From an uncultured Lachnospiraceae bacterium (GTDB taxonomy: Bacteria > Bacillota > Clostridia > Lachnospirales > Lachnospiraceae), in NCBI GenBank assembly GCA_947629525.1, contig CANREB010000006.1, forward strand, positions 1 to 64,000: a DNA stretch of 64,000 nt, read 5' to 3'. The position numbers were made by a program, and so were the translations under genes. How positions within the stretch are numbered: the stretch's first letter is position 1; every line of letters begins with the position of its first letter. Below are positions 8,428 to 16,719 of the stretch, one piece after another. Below the pieces are notes generated by a model, which was given only the letters and a program-made list of their open reading frames with translations, made no database searches and had not been told where the DNA came from.

Positions 8428-10407
8428 ATGCAGAATAAAGGAAAATATTATATTACGACAGCGATAGCCTATACTTCGGGCAAGCCGCATATCGGAAATA
8501 ATTATGAGATAGTCCTTGCGGACAGTATAGCGCGTTTTAAGAGGAAAGACGGATATGATGTCTATTTTCAGACGGGAACTGACGAACACGGACAGAAAAT
8601 CGAGCTGAAGGCGGCAGATGCGGGCGTGACACCGAAGGAATTCGTTGACAAGGTTGCGGGCGTTATCAAAGGGCTTTGCGACAGGTTAAACGTTTCATAT
8701 GACAAATTTATCCGCACTACGGATGACTACCATGAAAAGCAGGTGCAGAAGATTTTTAAGCGTCTTTACAATCAGGGTGATATTTACAAAGGCGCGTATG
8801 AGGGACTTTACTGTACGCCGTGTGAGTCGTTTTGGACAGAATCGCAGCTTCGTGACGGTAAGTGCCCTGACTGCGGCGGAGAGGTCAAGCCGGCAAAAGA
8901 AGAAGCATATTTCTTTAAAATGAGCAAGTACGCAGACCGTCTTATCGATCATATAAATAAACATCCCGAGTTCATTCAGCCTGTGTCGCGCAAAAACGAG
9001 ATGATGAACAATTTCCTGCTTCCGGGGCTTCAGGATCTGTGCGTGTCGCGTACTTCGTTTAAATGGGGCATACCTGTTGATTTTGATGACAAACATGTCG
9101 TTTATGTATGGCTTGATGCACTTACAAATTATATTACGGGTATAGGATATGATGCTGACGGCAATAGCACTCAGCAGTACAAAAAACTCTGGCCTGCAGA
9201 CCTGCATTTAATAGGAAAGGATATAATACGTTTTCACACGATTTACTGGCCTATATTTTTAATGGCTCTTGGAGAGGAACTGCCGCATCAGGTATTTGGT
9301 CATCCATGGCTTTTGCAGAATAATGACAAGATGAGCAAATCAAAAGGAAATGTAATGTATGCGGATGACCTTGCGGATATATTCGGCGTGGATGCCGTGA
9401 GGTATTTTGTGCTTCATGAAATGCCGTTTGAAAATGACGGCTCGATAACATGGGATCTTATGGTAGAGCGGCTCAATTCCGATCTTGCCAATACTCTTGG
9501 CAACCTTGTAAACAGGACTATCTCAATGAGCAACAAATACTTTGGCGGCGTGGTAGAGGACAAGGGCGCGTCAGAAGCGGTAGACGAGGATTTGAAAGCT
9601 GTTGTTACAGGCACCTATGATAAGGTCGAGGCTAAAATGGATGAGCTCAGGGTAGCCGATGCGCTTACTGAGATTTTTGCGCTTTTTAAACGCTGCAACA
9701 AATATATAGATGAGACAGAACCATGGGTACTGGCAAAGGATGAGGCAAAAAAAGACAGGCTTGCGACAGTTCTCTATAATCTGGTAGAGAGCATTTCCAT
9801 AGGTGCGGGACTTCTCGAGCCGTTTATGCCTGAGACGTCGCAGAAGATTGCGGCACAGCTTAACTGTGAGATCAGAAGCTTTGAGTCGGCAAAAACATTT
9901 GGCGGATATAAGTCAGGAAATAAGGTGACAGATAAGCCCGAGATACTTTTCGCGCGTCTTGACCCGAAAGAGATAGATGCAAAAGTAGAAGAAATTTCCG
10001 CAAAACAGATCGCGGAGTCAGGAGCGGTGTCAGATAAGGAAAATGAAAGCACGGAAGGCGTCATCGACATAGAGCCGAAAGCTGAAATAGAATATGACGA
10101 TTTTGCCAAAATGCAGTTTCAGGTAGGAGAGATAATCTCATGCGAGGCAGTGCCTAAGTCAAAGAAACTTCTGTGCAGCCAAGTGCGCGTAGGTTCGCAG
10201 GTAAAGCAGATCGTGTCAGGGATAAAGGCATACTATACGCCTGAAGAAATGGTAGGCAAGAAAGTTATGGTGCTTGTAAACCTGAAACCCGCAAAGCTTG
10301 CAGGAGTTTTGTCTGAGGGAATGCTTTTATGTGCCGAGGACGCAGACGGAAATCTTGCGCTCGTAACGCCCGAAAAGGACATGCCGTCAGGGGCTGAAAT
10401 AGCATGA
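8428..10407 (+). CDS. metG: Methionyl-tRNA synthetase
   Basis: Charges tRNA-Met in the cytoplasm. Class I synthetase motifs are visible: PHIGN (the HIGH box) near residue 21 and KMSKSKGN near residue 310. A zinc-knuckle region with CTPCESF and CPDCGG lies near 130-155. A C-terminal tRNA-binding EMAP-like domain begins near 560 (FAKMQFQVGEI) and includes VSGIKAYY and VNLKPAKLAG. The start at ATG 8428 follows AGAAAGGGTGA; an upstream in-frame ATG at 8380 lies within the likely promoter. The length of 659 matches the dimeric bacterial form. Confidence 0.97.
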   Translation: MQNKGKYYITTAIAYTSGKPHIGNNYEIVLADSIARFKRKDGYDVYFQTGTDEHGQKIELKAADAGVTPKEFVDKVAGVIKGLCDRLNVSYDKFIRTTDDYHEKQVQKIFKRLYNQGDIYKGAYEGLYCTPCESFWTESQLRDGKCPDCGGEVKPAKEEAYFFKMSKYADRLIDHINKHPEFIQPVSRKNEMMNNFLLPGLQDLCVSRTSFKWGIPVDFDDKHVVYVWLDALTNYITGIGYDADGNSTQQYKKLWPADLHLIGKDIIRFHTIYWPIFLMALGEELPHQVFGHPWLLQNNDKMSKSKGNVMYADDLADIFGVDAVRYFVLHEMPFENDGSITWDLMVERLNSDLANTLGNLVNRTISMSNKYFGGVVEDKGASEAVDEDLKAVVTGTYDKVEAKMDELRVADALTEIFALFKRCNKYIDETEPWVLAKDEAKKDRLATVLYNLVESISIGAGLLEPFMPETSQKIAAQLNCEIRSFESAKTFGGYKSGNKVTDKPEILFARLDPKEIDAKVEEISAKQIAESGAVSDKENESTEGVIDIEPKAEIEYDDFAKMQFQVGEIISCEAVPKSKKLLCSQVRVGSQVKQIVSGIKAYYTPEEMVGKKVMVLVNLKPAKLAGVLSEGMLLCAEDADGNLALVTPEKDMPSGAEIA

Positions 10408-10409
10408 AA

Positions 10410-10471
10410 AGTAATTCTAATCACTCGTGCCATTGGCAACTTGCAAGGTGCTAAAGCACCTAAGAATTACT
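10410..10471 (+). other. Multibranched structured intergenic element after metG
   Basis: A perfect 9-bp outer stem AGTAATTCT (10410-10418) / AGAATTACT (10463-10471) encloses several smaller palindromes: TGCC-ATT-GGCA, GCAA-C-TTGC and the strong AGGTGC-TAAA-GCACCT. It is followed within 13 bp by a terminator. No coding potential is evident. It may be a repetitive (REP-like) element or a small structured RNA. Confidence 0.5.
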
Positions 10472-10483
10472 AAATTTCATGCC

Positions 10484-10508
10484 GAAAAACGCAAGACCGG
10501 CGTTTTTC
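10484..10508 (+). terminator. Terminator downstream of metG
   Basis: GAAAAACGC-AAGACCG-GCGTTTTTC, a 9-bp stem with a T-rich 3' arm, 30 bp before the next gene. Confidence 0.75.
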
Positions 10509-10537
10509 TTAGTGTAAGATGATAGGGAGGCGAATAT

Positions 10538-11182
10538 ATGGAAAGGGCGCAGGCGGTTTTGTTTGACTTGGACGGGACTTTGTGGAACGCTGTGGAAGAG
10601 ATATGTTATACGTGGAATGAAGTCGTAAAGCAAAATCCCGACAGCAGGGACACACCTATTTCAATTGAGGAGATGGGGGAGTGTCTGGGACTTCCCATGA
10701 CTAAGATAGCCGAAAAGCTTTTTCCAAAAGTTTCCAAAGAACGGCAGTCAGAACTTTTGGATGAGTGCGGCAGCGTTGAAAACGAGTATCTTCGCACGCA
10801 CGGCGCGAAGCTGTACCCCAAACTCAGGGAAACACTCTTGGAGCTGAAAAAGGACTATAAGCTTTTTGTAGTGAGCAACTGCCAACAGGGATATATCGAG
10901 AGTTTTATCGAGGCGCATAGGCTTTCGGACTGCTTTGACGACATTGAGTGTTGGGGTAACAATCAGCTTCCCAAAGGTGAAAACAATAAGCTTATAATGG
11001 AGCGTAACAACATAGAACGTGCCGTTTATGTAGGCGATACAGCGGGCGACGAGGAGTCCGCAAGAGTAGCAAAGATACCGTTTGTATTTGCCGAGTACGG
11101 ATTTGGCAAGGCAAAAGCGCCTGACTATATTCTAAAGGAGTTTGCTCAGCTTCCCAAGCTTATGAAGACGGTTTCTTTTTAA
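10538..11182 (+). CDS. HAD-superfamily hydrolase (phosphatase)
   Basis: HAD motif I is LFDLDGTLW (nucleophile Asp in DLDGT), motif II is VVSNC, and motifs III/IV lie in KGENNK and YVGDTAGDEESA. The helical cap between motifs I and II places it with phosphoglycolate-phosphatase-like HADs. The substrate cannot be deduced; it probably dephosphorylates a small metabolite. The length of 214 is typical. RBS GGGAGG. The next gene begins 15 bp downstream, so the two form an operon. Confidence 0.88.
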   Translation: MERAQAVLFDLDGTLWNAVEEICYTWNEVVKQNPDSRDTPISIEEMGECLGLPMTKIAEKLFPKVSKERQSELLDECGSVENEYLRTHGAKLYPKLRETLLELKKDYKLFVVSNCQQGYIESFIEAHRLSDCFDDIECWGNNQLPKGENNKLIMERNNIERAVYVGDTAGDEESARVAKIPFVFAEYGFGKAKAPDYILKEFAQLPKLMKTVSF

Positions 11183-11197
11183 AAAATCACAGGAGCA

Positions 11198-11605
11198 ATG
11201 AAATATATGACATACAAGGAAATATTGGATCAAATGTATAAAACGCCCGCGTTTATCCCGTTTCTCGGCATAAACATCACAGAGCTTGACTCGGGCTACT
11301 GTAAGGGCGAGATGGAGCTAAATCCCGAGCACTTAAATCCACTCGGAATGGCTCACGGCGGCTGCGTGTTTTCGCTTGCTGACACAATCGGCGGACTTGC
11401 GGCGATATCGCATAATCCCGAGGCGACGGTAGTGACAGTAAGCAGCAACATAAATTACCTGCGCCCCGCCGAGAACACGACGAAGCTTGTCGCACAGTCA
11501 CGCGAGATAAAATACGGCAGCAAAATAGCCGTCTACGAGGTAAACGTCACCGGCGATGACGGCACGCTGCTTGCCAGTGCGGTGAATAACTATTTTATAC
11601 TGTAG
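11198..11605 (+). CDS. Hotdog-fold thioesterase, PaaI-like
   Basis: A single hotdog domain with the PaaI-type signature LNPLGMAHGGCVFSLADT (about residues 45-62), followed by SSNINYLRPA. Such enzymes hydrolyse acyl- or aryl-CoA thioesters; this substrate is unknown. The start is ambiguous: AGGAG lies 2 bases before ATG 11198 and 11 bases before ATG 11207, neither ideal; the shorter form would lack three residues. It is the second gene of a pair with the HAD hydrolase. Confidence 0.85.
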   Translation: MKYMTYKEILDQMYKTPAFIPFLGINITELDSGYCKGEMELNPEHLNPLGMAHGGCVFSLADTIGGLAAISHNPEATVVTVSSNINYLRPAENTTKLVAQSREIKYGSKIAVYEVNVTGDDGTLLASAVNNYFIL

Positions 11606-11635
11606 ATTATAAATATTATACTAATATTATGACAG

Positions 11636-11668
11636 AAAAGGGCAAGTCGAAAATGGCATGCTCTTTTT
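11636..11668 (+). terminator. Terminator ending the HAD-thioesterase unit
   Basis: AAAAGGGCA (11636-11644) pairs with TGCTCTTTT (11659-11667) with one G-U, and T5 follows the base of the stem. It separates core genes from the defence island. Confidence 0.65.
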
Positions 11669-11713
11669 GATTGCTTATAGCAAATGATTATCGCAAGTTC
11701 TGTCCCAAAATAA

Positions 11714-11742
11714 TTGACATATGCCCCACATATGCTTATAAT
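11714..11742 (+). promoter_or_regulatory. Perfect consensus promoter of the defence island
   Basis: TTGACA (11714-11719), 17 bp, TATAAT (11737-11742), the exact sigma-A consensus. ACATATGC is repeated directly at 11717-11724 and 11728-11735 (11-bp period) between the two boxes, so each copy presents a CATATG palindrome on the same helical face. This looks like a repressor site within a strong promoter. Confidence 0.85.
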
Positions 11743-11774
11743 GAAGATATAAAAAAGAGCGGAGGCGCGGTGCT

Positions 11775-12818
11775 ATGAAAAAACAAAACATTATCAATCT
11801 TGTTAAGTATCATGTCGAACAGAACAATTCAGCCTTTATTTCAGAGGTATCTGAAATAGCCAAAGATTTTGATGCTAATGGTGATTATGAAGTGGCGCAG
11901 TATTTGATGGATTTGATTTCAAATGCAAATGTTTACATGCCGCAAGCCAACTACCGTAATCTTCAATTTTTAGAAAAACTTGAATATTCATCTAATCCGC
12001 TTCTGCTTCCCAATATAATCGAGGAAGATGTTATAGGGATAGTGCGCGCGGTAAAGAATAAGACAGGCATGTCAAAATTTCTTTTCTATGGAGCGCCGGG
12101 TACGGGGAAAACAGAGTCTGCTTTTCAAATCGCCCGATTGCTTGAACGCGATATTCTTTCAGTTAATATGGAGCAGCTTGTTGACAGCAGGTTAGGAGAA
12201 ACATCAAAAAATGTAATAAGACTGTTTGATGAGATAAATCATTTGATGTACGGTAAGGCTGTTGTTTTCTTTGATGAGCTTGATGCCTTAGTGTTGAACA
12301 GAAACAGTACAAATGACCTGCGCGAGATGAGCAGAGTAACTTCGACATTTTTAAGAGAATTGGACGCTTTAAACGATCAGATTTTAGTGATTGCCGCGAC
12401 CAATCTGTTTGAAAGCTTTGACAAGGCGCTGACGAGAAGATTTGATGCCATTGTTTCATTTGACAGATATTCAAAGGAAGACCTGATTGAAATTGCAGAT
12501 GCCATGCTTACATCAAACATAAAGAAGGCAGTTAATTCAAGTCAGGATTTAAGACTGTTTAATAAAATTTTAAACAGGCTTACGGATATTCCACATCCGG
12601 GCGATATGAAGCAGATAATAAAAACATCTATCGCATTCAGTGATGAAGCGAATAAATATGATTATTTGAGAAAAATTTATCTTGCTTTGAATGATAATCC
12701 GAAAACGGTTGATATCCAAAGTCTTTCTGAGCAGGGATTTACCACAAGAGAAATAGAAATACTTGCCAGAGTTCCCAAAAGCAGCGTAGCGCGCAAACTA
12801 AAGGGAGGAATTGCCTGA
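11775..12818 (+). CDS. ietA: AAA ATPase of an IetAS-type defence/toxin-antitoxin pair
   Basis: Classical AAA domain: Walker A GAPGTGKT (residues 106-113), Walker B VVFFDELDA (163-171), sensor-1 asparagine in AATN (207-210) and arginine finger region RRFD (221-224). The first 90 residues are helical. The C-terminal 35 residues (FTTREIEILARVPKSSVARKL) look like a helix-turn-helix. It overlaps the following subtilase start by one base. AAA ATPase plus S8 subtilase is the known IetAS arrangement, first described on an Agrobacterium plasmid and counted among anti-phage systems, where the ATPase is thought to control the protease. The symbol is by family and context; no homology search was run. Confidence 0.82.
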   Translation: MKKQNIINLVKYHVEQNNSAFISEVSEIAKDFDANGDYEVAQYLMDLISNANVYMPQANYRNLQFLEKLEYSSNPLLLPNIIEEDVIGIVRAVKNKTGMSKFLFYGAPGTGKTESAFQIARLLERDILSVNMEQLVDSRLGETSKNVIRLFDEINHLMYGKAVVFFDELDALVLNRNSTNDLREMSRVTSTFLRELDALNDQILVIAATNLFESFDKALTRRFDAIVSFDRYSKEDLIEIADAMLTSNIKKAVNSSQDLRLFNKILNRLTDIPHPGDMKQIIKTSIAFSDEANKYDYLRKIYLALNDNPKTVDIQSLSEQGFTTREIEILARVPKSSVARKLKGGIA

Positions 12819-15079
12819 TGAATAATTTACTGGAAGTAAAAGTGAGGTACAACCATGGGAAAAGAGTCGGAAATCCTGTCTTTTTAAATCTTAGGAAAAA
12901 TGGAGAAACGACAGTCGAAAAAATTCAGCATTTACAGGAAAATTTAAAGGCGATAGTCAGATATTACAATTCGGTTGACCGATATTTAAAAGGATATCTA
13001 ATAGATGTCAATTATAATGACATCATTGCAAAATCCAAGAGAATAAGCGAATTACTCAAACCCGACGGTAAACAGCCAAATGACACCGTAGTAGGAGCGC
13101 GCTTTTCAGATGCGCCGTCAGGACAGGAAAACCATATAATCACTTATTACGTAGACGAAGAAACTGTTGACAAAACTATTGCGAAAATGGAGGAAGCGAA
13201 AAGATTTTTAACGGAAAAATTAGGAGGAAAAGCAGTACCGGAAAACTTTAATGAATCAAAAGAGAAAAAGAACATTTTAGACTATAGCGGATATTCTTCA
13301 AAAAGTTCAATTCGGAATATGATAGTTGATTGTTCAGTGGTAGAGTTTATGTCAGTTCCTAATGTAACGGCAGACGGACAAAGAGAGTCGCTTCTGCTGA
13401 CTTTCTTTCAGACAGAACAGTCATTGTCTGAAATGTTGGAAAAGCTTGAAATAGACAGGTATCAATATCCGTATGCTTTTTACGGAAATGATACTATCTC
13501 GGCAGACTGGAGTTTGTATAAGCTTCTCAAAGATAAAGTCCCTTATATGATTTCAATGATTTCTTCAGACCTGTCACAATTGACGATAGATGATACTGAT
13601 AAAACAGCCGAAAGATACAGACAATATATTCCCAAACCCTCTAATGAGCCGACGATAGGCGTTATTGACAATTTATTTGATGAAGGTGTTTATTTTTCCG
13701 AATGGGTTGAAAACAAAGATTATCTCGATGAACTTGAAATGATTGGCGGCAGAGAAGTTTCAAGAGACCATGGCACAGAGGTGACATCTATAATTGTAGA
13801 CGGACCAATCCTTAATCCATGGCTTGATGACGGATGCGGCAGATTTAAGGTGCGTCATTTTGGTGTGTGCGTGGACAGGATTTCAGTGCCGAGGCTGGTC
13901 AATAAAATCAGAAAAATTGTAAGCGATAATCCTGATATTCATGTATGGAATTTATCACTTGGTACTAATGATGAAGTGTCAAAAAATTTCATATCGTATG
14001 ATGCTGCGGCGTTGGATGACCTGCAGGCGAACAAAAACATTATTTTCGTAGTGTCCGGTACAAATGACAATCGAAATGAGAAAAAAGGTATATTGCGAGT
14101 AGGTTCACCTGCAGATTCGTTAAATTCGGTAGTCGTTAATTCAGTGAAGAGAAGCGGTATACCGGCATCATATACCAGAAGAGGGACTATTCTGTCGTTT
14201 TTTAATAAACCTGATGTGTCTTATTATGGGGGCGATTATGAGGAGAGCGAACGCATAAGAGCCTGTTCGTCTAAAGACGTGGAGGAAGTATACGGGACGT
14301 CATTCGCTGCCCCTTGGATTGCAAGAAAGCTGTCATTTCTGATTGATGTCATGGGATTTACAAGAGAAGTGGCAAAAGCTTTGATTATAGACGCGGCAGC
14401 AGGGTGGGAATTTAAGGCGTCGGCATACAAAATCCAAAATCAGATTGGCTATGGCGTAGTCCCGATAAAAATATCGGATATTATAGAGTCGGATAACAGG
14501 GAAATAAGATTTTTTTTGTACGGCACGGCAAGCTCATACATTACTTCAAATTATTCTATACCTGTTCCACGTGACTCTGACAATAAATATCCTTTTATTG
14601 CGCGGGCAGCGATGTGCTATTTTCCCCAGTGTTCAAGAGCGCAGGGCGTGGATTATACTTCCAGAGAGTTATCGTTGAAATTCGGACGTGTGAATAGAGA
14701 AGGCAAAATTGATGATATTAATGAAAACGTTCAGGATGAATCAGGACATGCTGTTGACGAGCGCCAATCGCGCATGGATTTCAGAAAGTGGGAGAATACG
14801 AAATTTATATCAAAGGTTCTGAAAAACAATAAGGCTTTGAAGGCATACGATGAGCGGTTGTGGGGTATATCAATCACTTCAAAGGAAAGGCTTGCTGACT
14901 CGCTGACCGGGAATTTGAATTTTGGAGTAGTTGTCACGCTTAGGGAAATCAACGGCGTTAATAGAATACAGGATTTTATTACGGCTTGTACATTGAGGGG
15001 ATGGATTGTAAATGAGATTAGCGTTGATAACAGATTAATGCTTTATAATAAAAATCAGGAGGAGGTAATGTTTGACTGA
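12818..15079 (+). CDS. ietS: Subtilisin-like serine protease of an IetAS-type pair
   Basis: S8 peptidase with an apparently intact triad: Asp 284 in VIDN, His 318 in RDHGTEV, Ser 495 in GTSFAAP, and the oxyanion asparagine in SGTND. An approximately 270-residue N-terminal region with no recognised domain precedes the catalytic core, and about 200 residues follow it. There is no signal peptide, so the protease should act inside the cell, unlike most subtilases. Start ATG overlaps the stop of the ATPase gene (TGATG), implying coupled translation. It presumably attacks host or phage proteins when the ATPase senses infection; the target is unknown. It ends 41 bp before hsdM. Confidence 0.85.
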   Translation: MNNLLEVKVRYNHGKRVGNPVFLNLRKNGETTVEKIQHLQENLKAIVRYYNSVDRYLKGYLIDVNYNDIIAKSKRISELLKPDGKQPNDTVVGARFSDAPSGQENHIITYYVDEETVDKTIAKMEEAKRFLTEKLGGKAVPENFNESKEKKNILDYSGYSSKSSIRNMIVDCSVVEFMSVPNVTADGQRESLLLTFFQTEQSLSEMLEKLEIDRYQYPYAFYGNDTISADWSLYKLLKDKVPYMISMISSDLSQLTIDDTDKTAERYRQYIPKPSNEPTIGVIDNLFDEGVYFSEWVENKDYLDELEMIGGREVSRDHGTEVTSIIVDGPILNPWLDDGCGRFKVRHFGVCVDRISVPRLVNKIRKIVSDNPDIHVWNLSLGTNDEVSKNFISYDAAALDDLQANKNIIFVVSGTNDNRNEKKGILRVGSPADSLNSVVVNSVKRSGIPASYTRRGTILSFFNKPDVSYYGGDYEESERIRACSSKDVEEVYGTSFAAPWIARKLSFLIDVMGFTREVAKALIIDAAAGWEFKASAYKIQNQIGYGVVPIKISDIIESDNREIRFFLYGTASSYITSNYSIPVPRDSDNKYPFIARAAMCYFPQCSRAQGVDYTSRELSLKFGRVNREGKIDDINENVQDESGHAVDERQSRMDFRKWENTKFISKVLKNNKALKAYDERLWGISITSKERLADSLTGNLNFGVVVTLREINGVNRIQDFITACTLRGWIVNEISVDNRLMLYNKNQEEVMFD

Positions 15080-15120
15080 CAAAACAAATTGAAAATATTT
15101 GAAAACAAAGGAGAATAAAA

Positions 15121-16716
15121 ATGTCAGAAGGAAAAGATTTATTACAGGTTTTGTGGAGCGGGGCAGACGTGCTTAGAGGAAAGATGGATGCAAATGAGTA
15201 CAAGACCTATTTGCTTGGATTGATATTTTACAAGTATTTATCAGACGCTTATTTATCAAAAGCATATGATTTGCTGCATGACAGCGTGCCAAACAGCTTA
15301 GATGAAGCGCAAATATCATATGAAGAAGCTATGAACAGTGAAGATGCAAAAGAATTGTCAAAAGAACTTAAAGACTCTCTACACTATACATTGGCGCCCG
15401 ATATGACATATGTTAGCATGCTTCATGACGCAAGAAATAACTGTTTCAATCGGGAAAAGCTGCAGGCTGCGTTTAATCGGATAGAGGAGTCAGATGAGTT
15501 GTTTAACGGACTATTTGCTGACGTTGACCTGTACTCAAACCGCCTTGGCGCAGCAGACCAAAAGCAGAGTGCCACTATATCGGAAGTAATTAAGGTATTG
15601 GCTGACGCTGATTTGATACATACAGAAGGCGATGTTTTGGGCAATGCTTATGAATATTTGATTGGACAGTTTGCTTCGGAAACGGGCAAAAAAGCAGGGG
15701 AGTTTTATACCCCGCATGGACCTGCGCAGATTTTATGTAGAATTGCAATGACAGGTCAGGAAAATAAAAAAGGGCTGCAGGTATACGATCCCTGTATGGG
15801 TTCGGGTTCGCTTATGCTTAGCTGTAGAAATTATTCGTCAGAACCTGAATATATTAAATATTACGGACAGGAGCTGATGCCGTCAACGTACAATCTTGCG
15901 AGAATGAACATGTTCCTGCACGGAGTCTTGCCTGAAAATCAGCATTTGAGAAACGGAGACACACTTGATGCTGACTGGCCTACGGATGAAGAAACAGAGT
16001 TTGACGTGGTTACGATGAATCCGCCATATTCGGCTAATTGGTCGGCGGCGGAAGGATTTAAGCAGGATGAGAGATTTATGGATTACGGCGGCAAGCTTGC
16101 GCCTAAATCAAAAGCGGACTATGCCTTTTTGCTGCATGGATTTTATCATTTAAAGCAGACGGGAACTATGGCAATCGTGTTGCCACATGGGGTTTTGTTT
16201 AGGGGAGCTTCGGAAGGAGTCATACGTGAAATATTACTGCAGAACGGCTCAATATACGCAGTGATTGGACTTCCTGCAAATATGTTTTATAATACATCGA
16301 TTCCTACCTGCATTGTGGTACTCAAAAAACACCGCGAGGGAAGGGATGTACTGTTTATTGATGCATCAAAGCTCTTTGAAAAAGAAAAGAAGCAGAATGT
16401 GATGCGTAATAAGCACATTGACCGCGTGCTTGAACTGTATAACAACAGAAAAAATGTTGAGAAAGAAGCGTATCTTGCATCTTATGACGATATTGTCGCA
16501 AATGGATATAATCTGAATATACCAAGATATGTTGATTCTTCGGAAGAAGAAGCAGAAATTGATTTGAAGGCGCTTGTACAAAACATAAGGGAAACGGATA
16601 AGGCAATAAAAGAGGGAAATGCGGCATTGCTTGAAATGATGAAAGATTTAAGGTTTAATGATGATAAGACGAAAGAAGTGGTTGGTGAATTTATCAAAGC
16701 ACTGGAGGAGGCATAA
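15121..16716 (+). CDS. hsdM: Type I restriction-modification methyltransferase subunit
   Basis: N6-adenine methyltransferase subunit. An N-terminal HsdM helical domain (DLLQVLWSGADVLRG, FYKYLSD) is followed by the SAM-binding motif DPCMGSGSL near residue 220 and the catalytic motif IV NPPY near residue 300. Also visible is GEFYTPHGPAQIL, conserved in this family. The length of 531 is normal. RBS AAAGGAG. First of three R-M genes in order M-S-R, right behind the IetAS pair with no terminator between. Confidence 0.96.
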   Translation: MSEGKDLLQVLWSGADVLRGKMDANEYKTYLLGLIFYKYLSDAYLSKAYDLLHDSVPNSLDEAQISYEEAMNSEDAKELSKELKDSLHYTLAPDMTYVSMLHDARNNCFNREKLQAAFNRIEESDELFNGLFADVDLYSNRLGAADQKQSATISEVIKVLADADLIHTEGDVLGNAYEYLIGQFASETGKKAGEFYTPHGPAQILCRIAMTGQENKKGLQVYDPCMGSGSLMLSCRNYSSEPEYIKYYGQELMPSTYNLARMNMFLHGVLPENQHLRNGDTLDADWPTDEETEFDVVTMNPPYSANWSAAEGFKQDERFMDYGGKLAPKSKADYAFLLHGFYHLKQTGTMAIVLPHGVLFRGASEGVIREILLQNGSIYAVIGLPANMFYNTSIPTCIVVLKKHREGRDVLFIDASKLFEKEKKQNVMRNKHIDRVLELYNNRKNVEKEAYLASYDDIVANGYNLNIPRYVDSSEEEAEIDLKALVQNIRETDKAIKEGNAALLEMMKDLRFNDDKTKEVVGEFIKALEEA

Positions 16717-16719
16717 TTT

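Noticed and set aside
10410..10471. tRNA gene
   Set aside because: The outer stem is 9 bp, no CCA or T-loop GTTCRA sequence is present, and arm spacings do not fit a tRNA.
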